From Gammaproteobacteria bacterium (GTDB taxonomy: Bacteria > Pseudomonadota > Gammaproteobacteria > Arenicellales > JAANXG01), in NCBI GenBank assembly GCA_024638505.1, contig JAHEKE010000032.1:1-36064 (forward strand): a DNA stretch of 36,064 nucleotides, written 5' to 3'. The notes below the pieces were generated by a model. That model searched no databases. It saw only the letters and a list, made by a program, of their open reading frames with translations, and was not told the origin of the DNA. Made by a program: the position numbers and the translations under genes. Within the stretch, counting starts at the first letter, position 1. Every line of letters begins with the position of its first letter. This document shows, one piece after another, positions 25,961-33,818 of the stretch.

Positions 25961-27142
25961 CTAGTCGCTCTCTAATGCTTGTTCCAATACGCGAGCCGCG
26001 ACTTCACTGTCAATGTCTTCCAATGCGTTAACTGCTTCTGATCGCAGTGTAGGTTCCTTATCGTGTAGCGCAATAGCCAAAGCACGTGCGGCATTGTCTC
26101 CGCCAATATCAGCTAACGCTTCGATGGCCGCCGCCCTTACCTTGACTTCATCGGCCCTGAACGTTTGCTTGAGGAGCTCAATCGCAGCGTCTCCACCGAT
26201 TTCGGCCAACGCGTCCACTGCCTGTTCCCTTACCGCTAAGTTTCTGTCTCGCAAAGCAGTGCTCAACACCTGAACGGATGCTTCGCCGTCAATCTCAACC
26301 AACGCTCCAATGGCCGCAGCCCGCACGTGAGAATCGTGGTCCGATAAGCTTTGGCGAAGGGCCTGGCTCGCGGTGACGCCACCGATCTCACCCATGGCAA
26401 GGGCAGCCTCTTCTCGAACCAAAGGATCGCTGTCCCCCAATGCAGCGAGCAGCACGCCCGCTGCTTCTTCGCTGCCGATTTCGGCGAGCGCAGAAACCGC
26501 CCGCAGGCGAAGCTTAGGATCCTCTTCGACTAAAGCATAGCTCAGTCGGGCAACCACTTCGGATGCATCGAGTGCCGCTAAATCACCAGCCACTTCTCGT
26601 CTGAGCGGCTGATCACTGCGCAAACCCTCGGGTGGGGGCGCCCCGAGCGTTAAGGCCGTAAGCGATGAGGCATGGTTCATATCCTTTGCCAGATTTGAAT
26701 AGTAGCCCGGCCCGGCAGCAAAAACCCATAGTTTCGATGAACTTGCAGCCTTCCCGGCACTTGCCGACGGTTGAACATAGTGCAGGGCGAAATTGTGATG
26801 ACGCACTATCCGTCCAACTGCCTTGGAAAAAGGAAGACGACGGAACTTCATCGTGACGGGCTCGTCCAGATTGCCGTACAGGACAAGGGTCAGTCCCGAT
26901 TCACGAGCAATCGCTTTGAGCAGATCCTTAATCGCTACCCGGCGCGCGCTCAGCGTCACAAAATCATCGACGACCTGAACACGGAGATTGTCACCCGTTG
27001 ACGCTGAGCTGATCAATGTGTCTTGGGCGGCCACCCCGCCGCCGCATAGGAGCGGACCGATAACCAAACAAGCTAAGCCAGTGGTAATGCTCCTATACAG
27101 CGGCGCAGGGGTTTTGAGCTTCAAGCCCGTAACAAGCATCAT
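25961..27142 (-). CDS. Exported protein with an STN-like domain and six HEAT repeats
   Basis: A 393-residue protein with a signal peptide (about 1-40, ending VAAQDT). Residues about 48-125 (VTLSARRVAIKDLLKAIARESGLTL.., EPVTMKFRRLPFSKAVGRIV) match the secretin/TonB short N-terminal (STN) fold. A linker follows, and residues about 205-393 hold six HEAT/PBS-lyase-type repeats of about 31 residues with the pattern D-x-x-V-R-x-x-A-x-x-A-L-x-E-I-G. HEAT arrays bind proteins. With STN at the other end, the protein may act as a periplasmic adaptor or scaffold. It is the second gene of an operon, 9 bp after the upstream gene. Its Shine-Dalgarno sequence is weak, which fits coupled translation. Confidence 0.85.
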   Translation of the reverse strand: MMLVTGLKLKTPAPLYRSITTGLACLVIGPLLCGGGVAAQDTLISSASTGDNLRVQVVDDFVTLSARRVAIKDLLKAIARESGLTLVLYGNLDEPVTMKFRRLPFSKAVGRIVRHHNFALHYVQPSASAGKAASSSKLWVFAAGPGYYSNLAKDMNHASSLTALTLGAPPPEGLRSDQPLRREVAGDLAALDASEVVARLSYALVEEDPKLRLRAVSALAEIGSEEAAGVLLAALGDSDPLVREEAALAMGEIGGVTASQALRQSLSDHDSHVRAAAIGALVEIDGEASVQVLSTALRDRNLAVREQAVDALAEIGGDAAIELLKQTFRADEVKVRAAAIEALADIGGDNAARALAIALHDKEPTLRSEAVNALEDIDSEVAARVLEQALESD

Positions 27143-27151
27143 TTGGCGCTG

Positions 27152-27910
27152 TTACTTTGTTTTGAAGAATAGCAGGCTGATGGTTTGGTTATCGTTCTCC
27201 TCAATCGCCAGGATCTCAAGTTCGTACTCCGTGTTCGGCTCGAGGAACTCCGGCGGTACGCTGACAGTTGTGGCGTCCGCTGGCAGGTCGACGCTGTATA
27301 CGCGCAGTGGATCCTCTCTTGTCACAATAACCTGGTAGCCGACAATCGTACAGCCCATCGTCCCATCGGTACTGCAACCTTGCTGCGGCGGATTGAACTC
27401 AGAGGTCTGCGTTACCTGCTCCCAGGTAACAACTGTGTCGGCAGGGTCAACCTCGTCACCGTCTTGTGGAGAGACAATAGCTGGTCCGGCCGGAATAATG
27501 TGTGTAAACATGGCTTCGCCGCCCTGCTCGGCGCCATCAAGCGTAATGGTCTCGAACTCGTATTCCCCTTCTGGAAATCGGTGCAAGAACTCCTCCATCG
27601 ACAAATCGTCGAGGCCCGGCTCGGCACTCTCAAAGAAGAGATCGCTCAGCCCCTGGATCCGCAAACTTCGCCTGGGCTTCACGTCAAGGATCTTGCGCCC
27701 ATCCGGACGGAAGGCTTGCAGCCGTTTATAGGGCTCCCCTCCCAGCAGGAGCTGTACGCCCACATCCTCGTCGGCTTCATTGAACTCGATAAAGAATTTA
27801 AGGCTCGCAAGAGCCAGGTCTGCTTCACCCTGGGCTCGACTTAGGGAGGAAACGGCCAACAAGGCGAGAGCCACCGCCGCCAGCTGTAACATAGTCATAT
27901 GCTTAGTCAT
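27152..27910 (-). CDS. Exported beta-rich protein with an Fn3-like C-terminal domain
   Basis: A 252-residue protein. GAGGTGAT lies about 5 bases before the ATG at 27910. The signal peptide is about 1-26 (ending LSRAQ). An N-terminal region (about 30-140) with FIEFNEADEDVGVQLLLGGEPYKRLQAF is of no recognised family. A Fn3-like domain follows (about 145-250): GPAIVSPQDGDEVDPADTVVTWEQV, VGYQVIVTRED, SVPPEFLEPNTEYELEILAIEEN. Two cysteines (GCSTDGTMGC) may form a disulfide. It precedes the STN-HEAT gene by 9 bp, so the two exported proteins are probably made together and may interact. The promoter must lie in 27911-27948 or in the repeat beyond it. Confidence 0.72.
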   Translation of the reverse strand: MTKHMTMLQLAAVALALLAVSSLSRAQGEADLALASLKFFIEFNEADEDVGVQLLLGGEPYKRLQAFRPDGRKILDVKPRRSLRIQGLSDLFFESAEPGLDDLSMEEFLHRFPEGEYEFETITLDGAEQGGEAMFTHIIPAGPAIVSPQDGDEVDPADTVVTWEQVTQTSEFNPPQQGCSTDGTMGCTIVGYQVIVTREDPLRVYSVDLPADATTVSVPPEFLEPNTEYELEILAIEENDNQTISLLFFKTK

Positions 27911-27948
27911 CGATAATCACCTCTGTTTTCACTTGCCGTTAGTCAACA

Positions 27949-28114
27949 AGGCTCTGAAAGCTAATGTCAGAGCGCGCGAGGCTTTAGGTATATCGAAAAT
28001 CTCTTAACAGTTGCTGAATGTCGTTTAGCCTAAACGTATTGACCTTAACCAGCGGGCTATGCGGGACATCTGCTAAAACTGGTTTTCGGATGGGAAGCCT
28101 GCGCCATATTTCCC
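27949..28114. repeat. 166-bp direct repeat, copy 1
   Basis: Identical at 163 of 166 positions, with no gaps, to 29164-29329, exactly 1215 bp away. The minus strand of both copies reads as the end of a protein, EIWRRLPIRKPVLADVPHS followed by VNTFRLNDIQQLLRDFRYT and a stop (27984-27986 in this copy), so the unit looks like a duplicated gene tail. The family is not recognised. Confidence 0.92.
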
Positions 28115-28151
28115 ACTTCGTTCGCTGGACGCGTCTAACGGCGCGCCCCTG

Positions 28152-28169
28152 TTGCAGGCGTTATGCGGC
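28152..28169 (+). repeat. Left attC-like half site / terminal inverted repeat
   Basis: TTGCAGGCGTTATGCGGC. GTTATGC fits an R'-type core (GTTRRRY with one mismatch), with TTGCA as an L'-like box. It is the reverse complement of 28768-28785 at 15 of 18 positions, including a perfect 10-bp GTTATGCGGC. A related GTCTAAC lies at 28133-28139. Confidence 0.55.
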
Positions 28170-28198
28170 TTGTTGCGCAGTGCGCAACATGCTACACT
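28170..28198 (+). promoter_or_regulatory. higBA promoter with embedded operator palindrome
   Basis: TTGTTG (28170-28175) and TACACT (28193-28198) are spaced by 17 bp, as sigma-70 boxes. Between them lies the palindrome GTTGCGCA-G-TGCGCAAC (28172-28188), with 8-bp arms and one central base. That is the position at which a HigA-type antitoxin would bind to repress its own operon. The -10 box ends only 6 bases before the GTG start of higB, so the transcript would have almost no leader. Confidence 0.6.
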
Positions 28199-28204
28199 TC
28201 CACG

Positions 28205-28483
28205 GTGATCAGGTCTTTCCGGCATAAAGGGCTGCAGCGCTTCTACGAGCGTGGAACCAAATCGGGAATTCAGCCAAAACACGCCGGCCGACTCAGGTTA
28301 CAACTGGCGGCGCTGGACACTGCACTAACGATCGAGGACATGGATATCCCCGGTTACCGCCTGCACCCTTTGAAGGGGCGAGCGAAGAGCCGCTGGTCGA
28401 TTTGGGTTAGCGGAAATTGGCGCCTGACATTTGAGTTTAAGGATGGCGACGTACATATTTTGGACTACGAGGATTATCACTAA
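28205..28483 (+). CDS. higB: HigB/RelE-type toxin
   Basis: 92 residues from the GTG at 28205 (read as MIRSFRHKGLQRFYERGTKSG). The family's usual start is exactly here, and the in-frame ATG at 28163 would add 14 unrelated residues inside the half site. The protein has the blocks PGYRLHPLKGRAKSRWSIWVSGNWRLTFEF and VHILDYEDYH, typical of HigB toxins (plasmid maintenance killer family), which cleave mRNA at the ribosome. The basic and aromatic residues RW, SGNWR and the terminal YEDYH are intact, so activity is likely. Its stop overlaps the start of higA (TAATG). Confidence 0.93.
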   Translation: MIRSFRHKGLQRFYERGTKSGIQPKHAGRLRLQLAALDTALTIEDMDIPGYRLHPLKGRAKSRWSIWVSGNWRLTFEFKDGDVHILDYEDYH

Positions 28484-28776
28484 TGACTATGCACAATCCT
28501 CCTCATCCCGGAGAGTTTATCTGGGAAACTTATCTTGAGCCGCACGGCGTTAGCGTTCGCTCGCTTGCTGAGAGTCTTGGTGTAGCCGCATCAACGGTCA
28601 CTCGCCTTATTAATGGTCAAAGTAGCGTTAGCCCGGAAATGGCGCTCCGTCTCTCAAAGGCTCTAGGTCGTTCCCCCGAGAGTTGGTTGGCTATGCAGCA
28701 TGCTCATGATCTTTGGGGGGCACGCAAATCGATTGACCTATCAAATGTTGAGCAGATTAACTTCGGTGCCGCATAA
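28483..28776 (+). CDS. higA: HigA-type antitoxin, XRE family
   Basis: 97 residues. N-terminal NPPHPGEFIWETYLEPHGVSV, then a helix-turn-helix (SLAESLGVAASTVTRLINGQSSVSPEMALRLSKALG), then SPESWLAMQHAHDLW, the standard HigA/VapI layout. It neutralises HigB and represses the operon, probably through the palindrome at 28172-28188. The ATG overlaps the higB stop by one base, which gives coupled translation without a separate Shine-Dalgarno sequence. Its stop lies in the attC-like right half site. Confidence 0.94.
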   Translation: MTMHNPPHPGEFIWETYLEPHGVSVRSLAESLGVAASTVTRLINGQSSVSPEMALRLSKALGRSPESWLAMQHAHDLWGARKSIDLSNVEQINFGAA

Positions 28777-28785
28777 CCAGTGCAA
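28768..28785 (-). repeat. Right attC-like half site / terminal inverted repeat
   Basis: GCCGCATAACCAGTGCAA, complementary to 28152-28169 at 15 of 18 positions. GCATAAC acts as the R'' box and TGCAA as an L''-like box, followed by AATCAAGCCG. It includes the higA stop codon. Confidence 0.55.
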
Positions 28786-28838
28786 TCAAGCCGCTCCCTT
28801 AATGGCATTAATCATCCATGTGACCGAGCGTAGCTTGA

Positions 28839-29165
28839 GCAAGCTTCGTCGCTATAATATCAGTTCCGGACATTGCACAGGAACTCTATCCGTGGCTCCC
28901 AGCTCGCTGGTTGAGCCGTTTTAGTCACGCGACGCGGGATTACGTTCGGGACGTTCAGTGCCCGGTATTGGTTGTTCACAGTCGCGACGACGAGATCATT
29001 CCGTTCCACCATGGTGAAGAAATCTTCGCAGCGGCGAATGAACCCCGGACCCTACTGGCGCTTCGCGGCACCCATAACGATGCATTTCTCCGGGATGAGC
29101 GCGCCTATATTGAAGGGGTCCAGATGTTTCTGACAGGACTTTCCGCGCCTGCTTTGCCACGTTAG
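28839..29165 (+). pseudogene. Alpha/beta hydrolase, 5'-truncated remnant
   Basis: The open frame ending at TAG 29163-29165 reads SVPDIAQELYPWLPARWLSR, then CPVLVVHSRDDEIIPFHHGE and LALRGTHNDAF. These are the C-terminal third of a serine hydrolase of the alpha/beta fold, with the catalytic Asp in SRDDEIIP and the His in GTHNDAF. The N-terminal part with the nucleophile is absent, and upstream of about 28860 the sequence is not homologous, so the gene was cut when the cassette region was formed. Its last two bases are the first bases of repeat copy 2. An ATG at 28911 could start an 84-residue product, but it would be inactive. Confidence 0.8.
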
Positions 29166-29329
29166 GCTCTGAAAGCTAATGTCAGAGCGCGCGAGGCTTT
29201 AGGTATATCGAAAATCTCTTAACAGTTGCTGAATGTCGTTTAGCCTAAACGTATTGGCCTTAACCAGTGTGCTATGCGGGACATCTGCTAAAACTGGTTT
29301 TCGGATGGGAAGCCTGCGCCATATTTCCC
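29164..29329. repeat. 166-bp direct repeat, copy 2
   Basis: Matches 27949-28114 without gaps, with three substitutions grouped in about 25 bp near its centre. The gene tail on the minus strand ends at 29199-29201. After 29329 the sequence no longer resembles copy 1. Confidence 0.92.
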
Positions 29330-29669
29330 TTTTAGCGCGATTTTCGAACGCAGCGGCGCTCCGTTGATGTGGACGGTTCAATTCGTTTTACGACAGCGCT
29401 TCTTCCGTTTGTGGCCTCCTGAAGCGCAGCCATCAACTCGATTATCTGACTGAATAGCGGGCGGCTGTCTGGTGCAGAGTAAGCAACAATTTCTCAGCGT
29501 ACAGAAAACCCACTTGGGATCCTGCGCCCCTGGCTTGATGGTGGGGTGGACCTTAAGCAAGGCCACATGTTCAGCCAAGGTTTGATCCGGCCACCGATTG
29601 GTGAAGTTGTTGCGATTGGCAAAGGCGAGGTTCACCATCATCTTGTGACCTGCAGGCCACCGAAAGTTC
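29330..29669. other. Stretch without a recognised gene
   Basis: 340 bp between repeat copy 2 and the end of the RND gene. A minus-strand frame starting inside the RND gene runs to 29378 and includes residues such as FTNRWPDQTLAEHVALL, with several cysteines after that (FCTLRNCCLLC). It may be a decayed gene, but no family is recognised. Confidence 0.35.
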
Positions 29670-32600
29670 CTACGCCTTTGAAGGTGCTGGAATGCGAAAC
29701 AAGACCGCATAAAAAACAGGTACGACGACCATGGTAAGTATGGTGGCAATGATCAAGCCGAATATAATGGTGACGGCCATGGCGATGAAGAACGCGTCAA
29801 ACACCAGCGGAATCATCCCGAGCGCGGTGGTTAAGGCCGCCATCGACACTGGGCGCAGTCGGCTCACTCCTGACTCCACAACCGCCTGAAACGGATTGCC
29901 AAGTTGTCCCTTTTGAATCTCGATCTCGTCGATCAGGACGATCGCATTCTTAATCAGCATACCGGACAGGCTCATGAATCCGAGTAGTGCCATGAATCCA
30001 AACGGTTGGTTGGTTACCAACAGCCCAAGGGTGACGCCGATGAGCGCCAGCGGCACGCATAACCATATCGCCAGCGGCTGGCGCAATGCATTGAACAGGC
30101 CGATGACGATAAGAACCATGATCAATAGGAAAAAAGGAAGGCTGGCCATGATCCCCGCCTGTGCTCTATTCGAATCGCGGTACTCGCCCCACCACTCAAG
30201 TTCGTAGTCGGGCCCAAGTTCGATCGCCTCTACCTTGGGTCGGAAGCGTGCGAACACCGTGCTGGCCTGCTCGGATCTCGGTTCGGCTAGCACGGTAATG
30301 GTCCGCTTTCGATTAAGCCTCTGAATGGTTTCGTTCTCGAAAACGGTGTCAAAGCCGGACACTACCTGGCGTAAGGGGATGGCCTGCCCGGCAGCCAGGC
30401 TCCAGATCTGAATATTGTTGATGCTGGCCACATCTCCGCGCTCACGTTCCGGGGCACGCAGCAGGATCGGCAGCAATTCATCACGTTCGCGGTATACTCC
30501 TAAGTTCTGTCCCTGGAAGGAACCCAAAATCGCGTTGGCCACGTTCGGCCGTCCGATGCCGGCGCGGTTTGCCTCCTCCTCGGCCATCTCGGGTTGAACC
30601 AACTTAACCTGCTGCCGCCAATCAGTTCGAATCGCTTTGGCGCCGCCGTCATCGTGCAGGATATCCTCGATTTCCGACGCCACATCGCGCAACACGTTTA
30701 GATCGGGCCCGCTCACTCGCGCCTGCAGCTTGGCCGAGCCGGGGCCGAGCAAAAAGCGCTTGGCGTAGATCAGGGCGTCTGGGAACTGATCCTGCAGTTC
30801 CTCTTCGATTTTGGGCATCAGATTCTCGATCACCTGGTAGTCGTCGACGTCCACCATGAACTGTGCATATGCGCTGTTTAACTTCTCCGGCTGATAAGTC
30901 AGAAGAAATCGCAGGCCTCCGGATCCAGCCAGCGTGGACACGTGAATGACACCCTCTTGTCCGAGCAGGTATTTTTCGACGACGTCAGCGGCCTGGACCG
31001 TATCATCGATGTGGGTACCCTGGGGCAACCAGAGATCTACGGTAAACTGGGGGCGGGTAGAATTGGGAAAGAAGCTTTGGTCGACGAATCGAAAGCCCCA
31101 TAGTGAGATGCCAAAGATCACCACCACCACCGTAATTGTCAGCCAACGCCTGCGAATACAGCCCTCCAACAGGGCCCGGTAAAAACTATACAGCGCACCA
31201 CCGTAGGGATCGCGTTGCTCATCAGATTCGTTCGTATCTTTCTGTTTGGGCTTAAGGAACATGACGCACAGCAATGGGGTAACTGTAACCGCCGTTACCC
31301 AGCTCAGTCCCAGCGCGATGAGCACAACCTGAAACAGCGAGCGGCAGAACTCACCGGTTGAATCATCAGATAAACCAATGGCACCGAAGGCCATGATGGC
31401 AACAGCGGTGGCGCCGAGCAGGGGCAGCGATGTCTGTTGCACCACCTCGCTGGCGGCTTTCTCCGGCTTCATCCCTTTTTGGATACGGACCAGCGTGCCG
31501 TCGACCACGACGATGGCGTTGTCGACCAGCATGCCCAGCGCAATGATCAAAGCACCGAGCGAAATCCGCTCCAGCGCGATGTTCCAGGGTCCCATGAAGA
31601 TGAACGTTCCGGAGATGGTCAGCACCAGGATGAATCCGATCAGCAGGCCACTGCGCAGCCCCATGAACAACAGCAGCACCGCCACGACGATGACCACTGC
31701 CTGGACCAGGCTGACCAGGAATCCCTGAATCGCTACCGTGACTGCCTGGGACTGCACCGAAATAACGCCCCATTCTATGCCCAGCGGCGTCAGTGGCAGC
31801 AATTCTTTAGCCCGCTTCTCCACCCCCTCCCCCATGGTGACCACGTTGCCCCCCGCTACGGTGGAAATACCCAGGCCGATGGCTACGTTGCCGTCGTAGC
31901 GCAGTACTTTCTGCGGGGGTTCCACGTAGCCACGACGCACGGTGGCAACGTCGCGCAAATAGATCTGCTGATCCGAGCTGTGTCCGGTAATCAGCAGCCC
32001 CTCGATCTCCTTCACCGAATCGAAGGTACCGGTGGGATCGATGGCGATGTACTCTTTGCCCACACGCACGCGCCCCGAATCGGCAACGATATTTCTGTCG
32101 GTGAGCGACTGGACGATTTGTTGGGGCAGGATGCCGAGTTGCGACATGCGGTCGCGGTCGGGCTCTACGTACAGCGCTTCGCCGCGGTCGCCCCAGAAAT
32201 CGATTTTGGCGACGTCCTCGACCAGCAGCAGTTCCCGGCGCAGCAGCTTGGCGAATTCCCTGAGTTCGGCATAGCTGTACTCCGGGCCGTATATAGCGAC
32301 GAAAATGCCGTACACGTCACCGAAGTCGTCGTTCACGACCGACGGACCTGCACCTGGCGGTAACTGCCCCTGGACATCGTTGACCTTTCGCCGCAACTCA
32401 TCCCAGACCTGGGGCAGAGAGTTTCTATCGTACTGGTCTTTTATCCTTACCGTGACGGTTGACAGGCCCCGGTCCGATTTGGACTCGACCTCTTTAAGCT
32501 GGCCGAGCTGCTGCACCGCCTGCTCGATGAGGTCACTCACTTCCTCTTCCACCTCGGCCGCGGTTGCGCCGGGGTAGGGGGTAAACACCAGCGCCTCCTT

Positions 32601-32726
32601 AATGGTGAACTCAGGGTCCTCCAACCATGACAACCGTTCGAACGATAGCATTCCGCCGACGAATAACACCGCCGTGAGAACCAGTACGGTGGTGCGGTTT
32701 CTGATCGAGAACTCAGCGAGGTTCAA
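29670..32726 (-). CDS. Efflux RND transporter permease
   Basis: A 1018-residue inner-membrane pump of the AcrB/HAE type: helix 1 (RTTVLVLTAVLFVGGMLSF), a first porter loop (about 35-330), helices 2-6, a second porter loop (about 550-850), and helices 8-12. Where AcrB has the proton-relay pair Asp-Asp, this protein has Asp402-Asn403 (GMLVDNAIVVVDG). The lysine in helix 10 is kept (SGMLIKNAIVLIDEIE). It forms a tripartite pump with the adaptor encoded just upstream; the 9 bp between them suggests one operon. No TolC-type outer-membrane gene is present. Substrate class cannot be predicted. Confidence 0.94.
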   Translation of the reverse strand: MNLAEFSIRNRTTVLVLTAVLFVGGMLSFERLSWLEDPEFTIKEALVFTPYPGATAAEVEEEVSDLIEQAVQQLGQLKEVESKSDRGLSTVTVRIKDQYDRNSLPQVWDELRRKVNDVQGQLPPGAGPSVVNDDFGDVYGIFVAIYGPEYSYAELREFAKLLRRELLLVEDVAKIDFWGDRGEALYVEPDRDRMSQLGILPQQIVQSLTDRNIVADSGRVRVGKEYIAIDPTGTFDSVKEIEGLLITGHSSDQQIYLRDVATVRRGYVEPPQKVLRYDGNVAIGLGISTVAGGNVVTMGEGVEKRAKELLPLTPLGIEWGVISVQSQAVTVAIQGFLVSLVQAVVIVVAVLLLFMGLRSGLLIGFILVLTISGTFIFMGPWNIALERISLGALIIALGMLVDNAIVVVDGTLVRIQKGMKPEKAASEVVQQTSLPLLGATAVAIMAFGAIGLSDDSTGEFCRSLFQVVLIALGLSWVTAVTVTPLLCVMFLKPKQKDTNESDEQRDPYGGALYSFYRALLEGCIRRRWLTITVVVVIFGISLWGFRFVDQSFFPNSTRPQFTVDLWLPQGTHIDDTVQAADVVEKYLLGQEGVIHVSTLAGSGGLRFLLTYQPEKLNSAYAQFMVDVDDYQVIENLMPKIEEELQDQFPDALIYAKRFLLGPGSAKLQARVSGPDLNVLRDVASEIEDILHDDGGAKAIRTDWRQQVKLVQPEMAEEEANRAGIGRPNVANAILGSFQGQNLGVYRERDELLPILLRAPERERGDVASINNIQIWSLAAGQAIPLRQVVSGFDTVFENETIQRLNRKRTITVLAEPRSEQASTVFARFRPKVEAIELGPDYELEWWGEYRDSNRAQAGIMASLPFFLLIMVLIVIGLFNALRQPLAIWLCVPLALIGVTLGLLVTNQPFGFMALLGFMSLSGMLIKNAIVLIDEIEIQKGQLGNPFQAVVESGVSRLRPVSMAALTTALGMIPLVFDAFFIAMAVTIIFGLIIATILTMVVVPVFYAVLFRIPAPSKA

Positions 32727-32735
32727 ATCATTTCC

Positions 32736-33818
32736 TCATTCCGGTCGGGCTTCGTAGCGCCGCACCTGCACGCCATCTCGCAGCTGACTCACGCCCGACA
32801 CAGCCACCTGATCGCCCTTGAGGAGTCCATCCGTTATTTCCACATCACTGCCGGTGAGTTCACCAAGTTGAACCGGCCGGCGCTGCACTTTCATGGTCGA
32901 TGGATCCACTATCCACACCTGAGCCGCACCGCTCTCATCGGCAAACGCGGCGTGCGACGGCAGCCGTATCACATCGTCTGTCAATGGCTGGGCAATGACG
33001 CGCGCCGTCATCCCCGGCAGGATGGAAACGTCATCCGGGGGCTCGAACACCAGTCGCACCTGAAAGGTACGGGTCACGGGATCCGCGGTGGTAGCCAGCT
33101 CACTCACTCTTGCCGCGAAACTGCGACCCGGGATGGAGGATATCTCCACCCTGGGTTGAGCGCGTTTCGTGATCTCTTCGATGGAACGCGCGGCACCCGC
33201 CGTCATGTCGCGCTCGGGCACGCTGATCTCTATCTTCAGTTCGGAGATATCCTGCAATATCATGACCGGTTCTTTGGCTTGGACGTTTTGGAAATCCTCT
33301 ACCAGCCGACGTGCGACCAAACCGTCAAACGGCGCGCGCAACACTGTGTCCTCAACGGCCTTTTGAGCGATGCGGACCTCTGCTTCAGCAACTTCGACCG
33401 ACTTGCGATCGGTATCGATTTTTTGGGTGGAAATGGCCCCAGGGTTCTGCTCGTAAATTCGCTCGCTGCGGTTTAGTTCGGACTGTGCCTCGCGTAACCT
33501 GGCCGTAGCTTTATCCAGTTGAGCCTGGTAATCCCGGTCATCGAGGCGTGCGAGTTCGTCACCCTTTTTTACCCGCTGGCCTTCGTTGACGAGACGTTCA
33601 ATGATCCGTCCGGATACCTCGAAGCCCATATCCGCGTGCTGAGTAGCCCTGATAGTCCCCGGAAACTCGCGGGCAGTGGCCGCCGTGGCTTCGCCCACGG
33701 TCATGATCTTAACGGGGCGTATTACAGGTACTTGCTCGATCGGTTCCTGTTCGCAGCCTGAAAGGAGCACAATTACACACAGGACTGCTGCCAATATTGA
33801 TGTCCGCAGGGTTGTCAT
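32736..33818 (-). CDS. RND efflux periplasmic adaptor (membrane fusion protein), lipoprotein
   Basis: A 360-residue protein with a lipoprotein signal (VLCVIVLLSGCEQ, lipobox Cys about residue 22). Next are the usual barrel-sandwich (lipoyl) segment GFEVSGRIIERLVNEGQRVKKGDELARLDDRDYQAQLD, an alpha hairpin (about 85-140), the second lipoyl half LRAPFDGLVARRLVEDFQNV, a beta-barrel domain and a C-terminal membrane-proximal domain. It bridges the RND pump and an outer-membrane channel. First gene of the operon with the RND pump 9 bp downstream. Confidence 0.93.
   Translation of the reverse strand: MTTLRTSILAAVLCVIVLLSGCEQEPIEQVPVIRPVKIMTVGEATAATAREFPGTIRATQHADMGFEVSGRIIERLVNEGQRVKKGDELARLDDRDYQAQLDKATARLREAQSELNRSERIYEQNPGAISTQKIDTDRKSVEVAEAEVRIAQKAVEDTVLRAPFDGLVARRLVEDFQNVQAKEPVMILQDISELKIEISVPERDMTAGAARSIEEITKRAQPRVEISSIPGRSFAARVSELATTADPVTRTFQVRLVFEPPDDVSILPGMTARVIAQPLTDDVIRLPSHAAFADESGAAQVWIVDPSTMKVQRRPVQLGELTGSDVEITDGLLKGDQVAVSGVSQLRDGVQVRRYEARPE

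Larger units (their letters stand above)
28160..28777 (+). mobile_element. Integron-cassette-like unit carrying higB-higA
   Basis: A 618-bp compact unit that contains only a toxin-antitoxin pair on one strand, begins with GTTATGC and ends with GCATAAC. In an integrated cassette the first bases and the R'' box of its own attC are complementary, which is exactly what is seen, extended to 15 of 18 bp. The antitoxin's TAA stop is inside the R'' box, as is usual in cassettes. The right half continues as AATCAAGCCG (28784-28793), like typical R''-L'' halves, but no matching right side of an attC follows, so the array is broken. No IntI gene is in the window. Confidence 0.55.

Noticed and set aside
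28133-28166. Complete attC site left of higB (GTCTAAC to GTTATGC)
   Set aside because: Only 34 bp, shorter than known attC sites, and the two core boxes pair poorly. Only the right half is used in the cassette argument.
31437-32363. 308-residue plus-strand open frame
   Set aside because: It lies wholly opposite the RND permease gene, has the His/Gln-rich look of an antisense frame and matches no family.
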